In this document: positions 9,270-20,700 of the stretch, one piece after another | Layout: every line of letters starts with the position of its first letter | How positions within the stretch are numbered: the first letter of the stretch is position 1 | Source of the DNA: Candolleomyces eurysporus | Lineage: Eukaryota; Basidiomycota; Agaricomycetes; Agaricales; Psathyrellaceae | Direction of reading: 5' to 3' | NCBI GenBank assembly: GCA_027579435.1 | Contig: JANBPK010001508.1 | Coordinates: 1 to 50,635 of the forward strand | Length of the DNA: 50,635 bases | The notes under the pieces: generated by a model | The model's database searches: none | What the model was told of the DNA's origin: nothing | What the model saw: only the letters and a program-made list of their open reading frames with translations | Position numbers and translations under genes: made by a program

Positions 9270-11364
9270 ATGAAGCGGCCGACATCGTTCAACGCGAACG
9301 TTCTTCGGCTTTGGGCGTCTGTCTCCCTCCTCCTCTTCACCTTCTACAACCTCCCCCTCTCTAACGCTCAAGACACCGCCGAGGCTGATGTGGATGCCAC
9401 TTTGGCCACCGCTTCAATTAGCATTGACTCGATTACATCGAGGAACGGCCAGTGGTACGCTTGCAAATGTTATCCCGGGGACAGATGTTTTCCTTCGTCG
9501 ACGGTATGGAGCAGGTTCAATACGACCGTTAGTGGTAATCTCCAAATTGCCCTGCCCCCTGGCGCACCGTGCTACAATAATCTCGGTGATCTGAGCACCT
9601 ATGATTCGGCCAAGTGCGCGGATGTGAAGGCGAATTGGTCAAACGAGCAGTGGAAGTGAGTTATATCCTTCCATTCCTTTCATCGCCCTTTTGAGATCGA
9701 TCTCTGACACTGGTTACTCCCAGCACGGACCACCCGATTTCGAACCTCTGGCCATATTGGACGAACGATACCTGTCGCCCCTTCCCCAGCTCTCCCTCCG
9801 ACACATGTACTCGCGGTTTCTACGGTAACTACGTCGTCCTCGCCAAGACGAGGCAGCATGTGAAGGCGACTATCGACTTCGCTCGCCTTTACAACCTCCG
9901 ATTGGTCATTCGCAACACCGGACACGACTTCATGGGACGCTCGACTGGATACGGCTCACTCATTTTGAACACTCATAGCTTCAAGGACGTCTCTTTCACG
10001 AAGAGGTATGATGGACCGGGGAGCTACAGAGGAGGAGCCGTGACCGTCGGTGCTGGAATTCAAGGGCGGGAGCTGTTGAGGCTTGCACATGCCCAGGATC
10101 CTCCTGTCGTTTTCGTTGGCGGCGAATGTCCTGTAGGTTCTATTTCCCATCAATCATCGTATCTCACATACTGACGACTTTTACATTTGTCGATATAGAC
10201 TGTTGGATTCGCTGGTGGATATATCCAGGGTGGTGGCCACGGACCTCTGTCGTCGTTCTATGGAATGGGTATGTCGAATTGCTTGTCCTAAGATCGAACT
10301 TGCGTAGCTGACAGTTCTCTTCAAGCGGCTGACCAGGTACTCGCCTTCGAGGTCGTTACCGCCTCCGGCTTGTACCTCAGTGTCAATGAACGTCTGTTCC
10401 CCGAACTTTTCTGGGCTCTCAAAGGTGGAGGACCTAGCACCTTTGCTGCCGTTCTCTCCGTTACCGTCAAGACCTTCCCCGATCTCCCAGCTGCTGCCGT
10501 CGGTTTCGATCTCAACTTCACCCACACTCTCGATCCCAACGTATACTGGAAGGGCGTTGATGCGTTCCACAGTCGTGCCAACCGCTGGGTCGAAAACAAG
10601 ATGTTCGTCTACTACGAGCTGATGCCCTTCCGACTCCATATTCAACCGTTCGTCGGCCCTAACATGACCAAGGCGCAGATCGACGAGGTGGTGAAACCGA
10701 TGTTGGATGAACTCGATGCTGAAGGAATCCCGTACAGTTCCTGGTCGAAGGAATACAGCTCTTACTATGATCTTTATCTCGACGCGTTCGAAGACGAGGC
10801 TTCTGGGATGAGTGCCCTCATCGGAGGCCGTCTCTTCACTCAGAAGGATATGACGGAGAATGCGGCTGGTGTCAACGCTGCCCAACGGTTCGCGGCAGAG
10901 AATGGAGGGTTCATCATCGGTCATGTCGTTGGTCCGGGCGTAGGAATGCCTTCCGCTGACAATGCTGTGAACCCCAAATGGCGAGAGGCGGCGAGCTTCA
11001 GTATCATGTCTTACACCATCGAGGGTAATGCCACTTTGCAGGATAAGGCAGCCGCCCAGAATTTGGTGACGAACGTCATTGGGCAGAAGCTGAGGGATGC
11101 AAGCCCAAACGGTGCTGCCTACGTTAACGAGGTGAGTTTTTTGAGTGTCGTTCTACGCTCAGATCGCTGACTCAGTTTTCACCTTCGAAGGGCGACCTGG
11201 AAGAGCCGAACTGGCAGCAGGCATACTGGGGCTCGAACTACAGGAGGCTGTACTTCCTGAAGAAGTTGTGGGATCCTTTGGGCGTGTTCTATGCTAGAAC
11301 AACTCCTGGAACGGAGGATTGGGAAGTCATCGATAACGGCACACGGCTGTGCAAAAAGCTGTAG
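9270..11364 (+). CDS. secreted BBE-like FAD-linked oxidase
   Basis: Five exons (9270-9655, 9724-10132, 10199-10268, 10326-11131, 11191-11364) sum to exactly 615 codons, so 614 residues. An N-terminal signal anchor/peptide (LWASVSLLLFTFYNLPLSNA) precedes the PCMH-type FAD domain: LVIRNTGHDFMGRSTGYG holds the His (near residue 194) that normally carries 8-alpha-linked FAD, and GGECP followed by TVGFAGGYIQGGGHGP holds the Cys (near 264) used for the second covalent FAD bond. The berberine-bridge C-terminal segment is present (AYWGSNYRRLYFLKKLWDP). Family knowledge: these extracellular enzymes oxidise alcohols, sugars or alkaloid-like substrates and release H2O2. The substrate cannot be read from sequence. 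The frame is intact and no odd residues are seen. Confidence 0.92.
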
Positions 11365-12281
11365 GCGCTTTCTAAACTCGCTCGTTATTTTCACTCGTTT
11401 ATAACACGCTGCATGGCATGGACGTCGTATGCGATACTTGTAAAAGGCATCTTGTTTATACTTATTCGATATAATTAATAAAGTTTGAGTTGTAAATCTG
11501 TCAGACGCGTGGAAGCTGTGAATGGTTTCTCATACTGCATGTACTGACTTCTAACTTTAAATCTGAGCAAGGACGACGTTGGATTAGATGCATCTAATCT
11601 AATCATCAAGTTTGCGCTCGTGTCGAAACAACCTTTGCAACTTGCAGGTCTGCATGAGTTCCTCTCATATTGGCCCCTCTTAACACTCGAGTGCGAGAAC
11701 ACTAAGCTTATGCTTGCCACAGCTTGACAACGGTATGGCACTTTTGAATACGTATCCAAGGCGTTCCTAATGAACTTCGAGTAGAGTTTCGTTGCCTTCA
11801 AGATCTTTTCTATCACCTGTGGCTGGGATGGTGCGAAGTTCCTCCCGGTCGCGATAAGTTTAACGGCATCCAATTTAATCGCGGCTGGAGATTTGACAAT
11901 CCGACTCGAAGCAGTAGACTCACGGAGTCTGTATTGACCTGTTTGAATGGCTCCACTTAATATGTACGTTTCTTATTCGGATCTCCTTCTCATTGGCTGA
12001 TGTGTCTGGCATCTGCTTCTCCTGATAGATGAACCGCTGACAGGCAGGGCAGCAGCGGGAACGTGGACGACCAAATTAGTTGGCAAGCTGGATGTTTGTC
12101 TTTCTCCACCACCATCGCTGCAAGCGCTCCCCTCGCAAGTCCTTCCAAACTCTCACATTGTGGCCCGGCCGCCCTAGTGTGTACGTCTATTGCCCTCTGC
12201 GGTCTCGTCGGATATTGGGTGACGCTCAAGACCCACAGATTAAGCTGCTGAGACTGGAGCTCAGCACGGTCGGCGGATGCA
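11365..12281. other. intergenic, no gene seen
   Basis: The 3' flank of the oxidase gene and the 5' flank of the membrane-protein gene. A minus-strand open frame at 11990-12379 overlaps the first exon of the next gene and looks like a shadow. No RNA gene is found. Confidence 0.45.
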
Positions 12282-14277
12282 ATGGTTGTGGGCCCAACTA
12301 CAGATAATACATGGGGCGCAGCTTTTATCGGGGTGATTCTAGCCGCTATGTAAGTAGAAATTGGCGCCTTTGCCCTCACTTCTCTACGTGCTTCTTCCGT
12401 CGCTTATGTTCTTCGTAGTTTGTACGGGATCACCTGCTTGCAAACGTATGTGTGACCTGTTGCGCTTGCAGGTGTGTGAGTATGAAGCTGAAACGGGGCC
12501 AGATACATCTACTTCACGACGTACCTGGAGGATGGATGGGTGTATAAGACAATGGTACGATTTCTCTCCTCGTGTTGGCCGGGGTCAGGTGATGACGTCA
12601 GATCTGTATCTCCTTAGGCCGGGCTTGCTTTGTGCGTGCGTTTACCTTCGCGGGATTCGACATTCAATTTGACCTGAAAACCGATTTCTTGCCTACTATA
12701 TTCAGTGCCCTTGATACAACCTCGATGGGCTTGGTCGGTGGTGCAATGTACGGTTATCGTGAGTGCATACTAGACCGAACTCATTGTCGGTCCTGGCCAA
12801 ATAACGATATTGACTCCCTTAGTCGTGACGGATATGGATAATCCCTGGAACCGCGTGGTGGTGAACCGGTGCGTCAGCTAGTTTAACTACCTAAGTGCGA
12901 AGCTCATGTCAATAGAGCGTTCGACGTACGTTCTCAACTTTCCCCTCGTGAGCGTCTACCACAGAACCTGACGAGGACGACGGTGGCCATAGATTGAGCC
13001 TAGTGTGATGGTACGTGAGTTGATTTCGGTATATCTTTTTGTAATTGACTAGCTCTTAGGGACTGTTAGCTTTTATAACCCACCTGTGAGCTTCCTTCCC
13101 CCACCATAACGAAGGAGATCGACACTGATTGAAAGAACGAAGATACCTCGGCATGAGGGTATGGAAAGGCATGTTTTATTGGGGTCTCTTTGGCGTTTAG
13201 CGTACGCTGACCAACTGCTATATTAATCATAGTCTGCAATCGGAACATCGGGCTCGGACTCCTTCTGGTAAGAGCTGATGCAGCTATGTGCAGATGCAAT
13301 GTCCTAAAGTCAAGCTATCGTTGCCCCGTAGTGTACCCTCATGACATTGAACATCTGTGAGCCGTTATGCCGTATTTTTCTTGAGTCAGAGTACTGATAG
13401 GAGAATGCAACGTGCAGCTCTAGCATTTGCCTCCTCAGCTGTTTCGTGAGTCTCCCCGGGGCGGATCTGGTTATCTGGTCTGACCACTCAACTTCGCAGA
13501 TGGAAATATAGAAACTGGATAGAGCTCAAGAGCAAAATCAAGGTATGTCAGGATGGTGTTCTCTCTTCGGAATTTCTGAAATGAGACCGCCCAGAATTTA
13601 GCTCTAGCTGGAATTATTTCGACCGTCATCTTGGATGTGATGATCGCCACCGTGCTCTGTACATACCTGGTACGGCAGGAGGTTGAAGGGAGAAAGTACG
13701 TCTGTTATACTACTTATTTAATTTTGACGGCTCCTTATATGCCTCATCCTCAGAGCGCGGAGGTTGGTCAGGAGAGTTCTCCTCTTTGCTATCAATACAG
13801 GCCTTGCATCGAGCGTCATATCAACTCTGAACCTTGCGATGGTGAGCACCTCAAAGCACATCTATTGTAATGCTTACCAAGGCGGACTGCCTGTCGCAGT
13901 TCTTGGCTTTTCCCGACACAATGATATTCCTGAGTCTTACAATGATATACACCAAAGGTGCGGTTTCGCGTCTCCACCTATGGCAGTAATGTAATTACGC
14001 ATCCACAGTCTACGCCAACGCACTCCTCGCAAACCTCAACGCCCGCGAACACCTTCGTGGGTCTCTTGACCGTGGCGACGCAGACTCTGTGTCTCTCAAC
14101 TTGTCCGCGCTAAGGACGAACACTATCGCGTTTATCCATCATCCTCCAATTGTAAGTTTTCTTGTCCGCCAAAACCGTGGAGATGGACCTAACGTGTACC
14201 AGGACCAGGCTGGGCGAGAAGGGGTATCAACGATCTCGAATACAAACCGGACTCAGGAATCGTTGGATAAAGGGTAG
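12282..14277 (+). CDS. DUF6534-type multi-pass membrane protein
   Basis: This is a highly split gene, recognised from family landmarks in order. The first exon reads TWGAAFIGVILAA and joins to LYGITCLQTYIYFTTYLEDG across introns at 12350-12418 and 12446-12502. Then come RAFTFAGFD, LVTDMDNPWNRVV, NLALAGIISTVILDVMIATV with LCTYLV (13600-13680), FAINTGLASSVISTLNLA (about 13790), FLAFPDTMIFLSLTMIYTK, and YANALLANLNAREHLRG near 14010-14070, the diagnostic end of this family. A Ser/Thr-rich tail stops at 14277. The protein would span the membrane about seven times. DUF6534 proteins are abundant in Agaricomycetes and have no assigned function. The middle (12618-13450) could not be spliced cleanly by eye, so internal exon edges are uncertain and local damage is possible. 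Confidence 0.75.
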
Positions 14278-15091
14278 TGATTTATTCGTACCTGTTCTGA
14301 TCTTGGCCTTTCTGCCTATATAATACACGAGGTCTAGGCATAGGATTCCGAGCAATCATGTCGGGTGCAGAAATGGGCATGGCCGGGATTCGAACCTGGC
14401 GATTCTTCCGTGGGAATGAGGAGCTGATGGTTGTGAGGTGCGATCAACGGTGCTCAGTTGAAACCACGACTTGTGCACGATTGCGTCGCCTGCTCGCTGC
14501 CGCCCATTAAACCGAATATCAAGGTGGCATTGTCCCACTACACTGGCTTGGCCGCTTGGCTGCCTCACCAGGGAGTTTTTGCTTTAACGCTTTCCGGCCA
14601 TTCAGGATCGCGGTTGCAGTATGTCGTGGCTTCCAGGCTGTCACCATCTGTCAAAAAATAAGCCTTCAGGGTTCTTCTGGGTCATGAGTGGTGGCTCCGC
14701 GAGGTACGACGTGTTGGGTGGGAAGGTGGGGTCAGGCAACACGACTCCGAAGTCTGGCCGATCACACGGTAAGGATCTTTTCAATTCTTGTAAACGCTCG
14801 GTCTTGATCTTTTCTCATGCAGTGAGTAAACTAACGTACAGGCGCGTTGAAGCTTGACAAACTGTACGAGATTTTGTTGACGATGGCGGTAATGAAAAAT
14901 GCGGAATTCCTCGTTCGAAACCTCCGATGATAGGCCTACCTTCGCGTACCTCAGGGACCAGGCAACACTCGAAAGGCCGCCCTCAGTGGTGGGCGACTCT
15001 GTGAATATCCAAGACCGATTACAAGCAATTTCCTCGTTTTCCGGCAGCCGAGAAGCTGCGGCGTGTGTGTCCAGGGAGTGCGACCTCGCCA
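14278..15091. other. intergenic with a tRNA-like T-arm
   Basis: The interval holds a perfect B-box (listed separately). I could not build a full tRNA from it. The minus-strand open frame at 14781-15194 overlaps the start of the next gene and is not supported. Confidence 0.4.
14386..14396 (-). other. perfect tRNA B-box (T-arm) without a credible tRNA body
   Basis: The minus strand reads GGTTCGAATCC, an exact RNA polymerase III B-box. The flanks (CCAGG before, CCGGCCATGCCCA after) could form a T-stem with one mismatch and an acceptor 3' strand. A 5' strand (GTCGTGG at about 14469) pairs only partly, and no A-box or clear anticodon arm is present. It is best read as a tRNA relic or tRNA-derived repeat end. 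An intron-containing tRNA that I failed to fold remains possible. Confidence 0.35.
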
Positions 15092-15097
15092 TATAAA
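15092..15097 (+). promoter_or_regulatory. TATA box of the GMC gene
   Basis: TATAAA lies 80 bases before the start codon at 15172, with a C/T-rich tract between, as expected for a core promoter. Confidence 0.6.
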
Positions 15098-15171
15098 GAC
15101 GGCCTTCTGAGCCTTCTACTATCGAGAACCCAGCACCCTCACACTCCTTACCATTACGGTCTTTACCCAAC

Positions 15172-17403
<2,232 letters not shown>

Positions 17404-18019
17404 ACGGATTCTTGATCGTTGCACTGCGTCTGTCATCTGTCCCCCTTCCTAGTTTAAGTAAGCTTAATTTTGCCTAAGCCATCTCATCCATTCGTTTTTC
17501 TCGCCAAACCTTGTTGTTTATAATACTTTAAATCTGTTGTATTGCCTGTGCGTAAATGCCACATAATGTGACTTTATTCTAGAGCATGGTCGGAACGAAG
17601 CTATAATGCTTGCCCAGGCTCTCTTTCGTGTTTGAAATCGAAGTCGATCGCTCGGCTATGACGTCATCATCGGCGCCTAAGGCTAGACGGGGCGCGAACT
17701 CGCTGGACTGCAATGTAATTGACAAAGTCTTGGATCTAGCTCTGACGCTGAGAGTTGCGAGAACCGGAATTGGATCGAGTCGCGGAACGGGGTCGTTATT
17801 CGGAACTTGGCATTGGGACGACTCTTCTCGCCCAATCTATAGTGCAGGAGCTTCAGAGACATTGGTTCGTGGCTCGGTCAAGACATTGGATCGATGTGGA
17901 GCTCGTCTAGAGAGAGCGAGACTCGTTGTACCGTCGTACTTAAATCTCCCAATGACAGCGTTCTCGCTTGACCATATTGATCCCCCAACAATCTATCTCA
18001 CTACACAACCGAACTCGAA
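17404..18019. other. intergenic, no gene seen
   Basis: Promoter-side DNA of the next gene. The plus-strand open frame at 17610-18023 is Arg/Ser-rich without domain features and runs into the start of that gene. I do not call it. Confidence 0.45.
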
Positions 18020-18749
18020 ATGACGCCCGATCCCTCTGGTGTTTACCAACTTCGCGCTCCCGGACCCGGAGCTGCCAAATTCATGACTAACGTTGGGTTG
18101 GACGAGGTTATCGGCCTTACTCCGCAAGAACCTGAACGTGTTGAAGCGCAGCAGGTGCGTCTGAACCTCAGCATTATAAACCTCCTCCGATTGATTAAAC
18201 GTTTCATGCTATTAGTGGGAGATAGTTCCTGTTCCCGGGGCTGAGCGTCCAAACATGTACTACATCTACCTGCATCAAACGGGGAATGTGAAACCTCTTG
18301 CACTCGCGCAGCAGCACAGGCACGGCGCCCACCACCACAGCAAGGATCACCACATGCACGATGATTGTTGCCTACCTCAAGGTCCTTTGATCCTGTCGGC
18401 GCGGCATGTTGACGAATGGGAGATCACGCCCATGGTTAATCTCCCCGAAGAACATACTGCGAAATCCTTCATGTACGTTCTCGGATCTATTTGTGCCCCT
18501 GATGACTGACAGCTTGTCATCATAGCTTCCGCCCGGCGACCAACGCTCCTGGGAGGGAATGGTGTATTGGAACCGATGGTTCGGTGAGTTCACGTTTATA
18601 CCTATCTCTTCTGGCGTCCTGTTCTGAAGCATTCCTCGATTGTGTAGCAAGTCACCATTAAATCTTTTTCAGTCGACTCAGATGAGGAACGTCCACACTG
18701 GCTTTTGGAGGAGTCGACAGTCGCCGAGGCTTCGGTCCCCAGTGTATAA
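18020..18749 (+). CDS. beta-trefoil-like cytosolic protein, possibly an I66-type protease inhibitor
   Basis: Four exons (18020-18154, 18216-18472, 18526-18583, 18648-18749) give exactly 184 codons, 183 residues, with no signal peptide. The pattern resembles mushroom beta-trefoil proteins of the I66 serine-protease-inhibitor or ricin-B-like type: an early GVYQLRAPG strand with Gly-Pro turns, QQWEIVPVPG, HVDEWEITPM, REWCIGTDGSQVTIKSF and a final RPHWLLEES, i.e. a W near each trefoil end. A His-rich insert (HRHGAHHHSKDHHMHDDCC) at about residues 80-98 sits between strands. Assignment rests on length and the spaced Trp/Gly pattern, not on a decisive motif. It follows a secreted oxidase gene by 600 bases, which says little about function. 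Confidence 0.6.
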
Positions 18750-20322
18750 GCGGACGAAATAAATAGTAATATATTACATCACGGTTCGCCCTGTTTCAAC
18801 CCTCTCCCTTAGCACTTCGAGATGTAGTCTACTGTATTCTTTACAAATTATAAGGTCTCCATCGTTTCCGTTGGCGTTCTTGCTGCAGCTCGATGGACGT
18901 CAAGAATTAGGTGACATCCCTGCCTCAGTGGAGGTCAGAGTAGACAACACAAAGTATACAAGTGGACGCACAACATAGCGGAACGCTGCACAAGGCCAGC
19001 TAAAAGCAAAAGCAAGAAGTGACAATAATCATTAGGGAGAATTCACATCAATGTGAGCATACCCTCACGTTGGGGTGTAGCAGAATCCTGCACGGTAATC
19101 CTGCACGGTAATCGAACATCATGACTGAGAGAGACAGGATGCCTTGCCACAGTTGCCACAGTGAAAGTCAGTCAAGTTGTGGTGCCCCGTCGTTTATAGA
19201 ATCCAACTGGAGCCAACAATACAGATGGTAGGACAGGAAATTTAGGAGGCGGGGTTCCGTGAAGCTAAAAAACTTGCAGAAGGAAGCTGAAGGCTCCGTC
19301 ATGGATGAACGCCACCAGAAGAGGAGAGATCAACGATCTGTCTTTGTCGCCATGTGCGACCTCTTTAAACACATCTATTGTGCAGTCTCACATCATGAGC
19401 AGGAAGCCATAGTACCCAGCGATTGGGTACACCACTTTCTTAAAGGTCTACTTCTTGCTGTGTAACGCACATGTTACACGTTGGAACAGTAAAAAGCGAG
19501 AACTTGGAAACCGACGGACCTCCAAATATGTTTGACCTGACACACATTGGTCACCAACCTCGGCGGAAATTTCGAAGCAGCGAGAGACTCCGAGGGAATT
19601 TGGGACCAAACTTAGACGCACTGGACTTTAAATACTTTCAGGTCGCTGTAGTTATTCACACCTCCATTGCAGTTGCTTCACGGCCACTCTCATTTCGCGT
19701 ACTGATGGAAGGGCAAAAAACCATTGTCTTAGTGTTCTCTGTGAGCTTCCGCGCGCGCCAGGGTCTTGGATTTTGGAGACCATGAGTTCGATCGCGCTAT
19801 GAAAGTCATTCCGCTCAGTTGCTTTTCTTTGTTTTGTTGCTGCCCGCGGCATGTCACCGACTCCCTAGCGCATCCCATTACCATCCAACTTAGGATGGGC
19901 TTCACACCAGGCCAGCTCGGTCCTATGTCGACTCTGCACGTTTCCTTCTCGAAAGAGACTCCCTGGACCGTTCATCGTTCAAGACTTTCTTCCCAGCTCT
20001 CAAGGCTTAAGAAGACGGTCATAATGATGCCATTGAAAGAGAGATTGTAGTGCAGTACATTTAAGCTCCAGACTCTGCGCTAGATATACATGAGAGGTCG
20101 TAAAATTTTCGTGACAAATAGAATGCGTAGCTCTAGGTTTAGAGAATGTACAAATGTAAACCAATGAAGACCAATATGACACGACAGAAAACACAAAACA
20201 CAAAACACAAAACACAATACACGNAAAAAGCAGTCTAGATGTGTGAAAGCAAGTGAAAGATGAGGGGAAGAGAACGTGATGGATCACGAATGAAGGGATA
20301 GCCTCCGTTAAGCACGCTTGCT
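18750..20322. other. 1.6 kb without a convincing gene
   Basis: It contains a 13-base tandem duplication (AATCCTGCACGGT twice, 19084-19109) and a 7-base AAAACAC-type tandem (about 20187-20216) followed by an N at 20224. Open frames of 70-100 codons at 19259-19785 have no domain pattern. Confidence 0.4.
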
Positions 20323-20700
20323 CTAGACAGGAACAAGATGGTCCTCCGGAACACCTCTCAGGATTGTCCCGTCGGCCAACTTCAAAGTATAGGCCCACTG
20401 AACCGGCTAAACAATGAAATGCACCGTTAGAGCTGGATTCAGCGAAAGAGGCATGAACATACACTCACCGGCTTCCAATTAGCGCCCTTCTTCAGATAAG
20501 ACTCCACACAAACGGCGCGAGTGCCTAGATGCACGGTAAAATCAACGCCTGTATAACTCTTGCTAATGGAAACTTTGTCGCCCGGGGCGTCATACAAAGC
20601 CTGTACCAGCCGTTAGGTCTCTCCTCTGAAAGAAATCATGAGACAAAACACGGACCGGTCCAGCGTTCCGGCGCTCAAAGTCAGTAATGGTGGGATCCAT
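20323..20700 (-). CDS. small conserved-looking protein, SH3/Tudor-like
   Basis: Three exons (20656-20700, 20469-20600, 20323-20406) give exactly 87 codons, 86 residues. The middle and last exons read as a compact beta-rich domain: ALYDAPGDKVSISKSYTGVD, FTVHLGTRAVCVESYLKK, WAYTLKLADGTILRGVPEDH, ending LVPV. The closing strand pattern (Y-x-L-x-L-x-D-G-x-x-x-x-x-V-x-E-x-x-L) is typical of small SH3-like barrels. The first donor is weak (GTCCGT), while the other splice sites are good. An upstream in-frame Met (20814) would add a Pro/Gln-rich 38-residue extension. Function is unknown; the family is not recognised with certainty. Confidence 0.6.

Noticed and set aside
14375..14470. A complete tRNA gene on the minus strand
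   Set aside because: Only the T-arm is convincing. No A-box, and no pairing for D and anticodon arms at any spacing I tried.
17610..18023. 137-codon ORF before the beta-trefoil-like gene
   Set aside because: Arg/Ser-rich without pattern, and it overlaps the start codon region of a well-supported gene.
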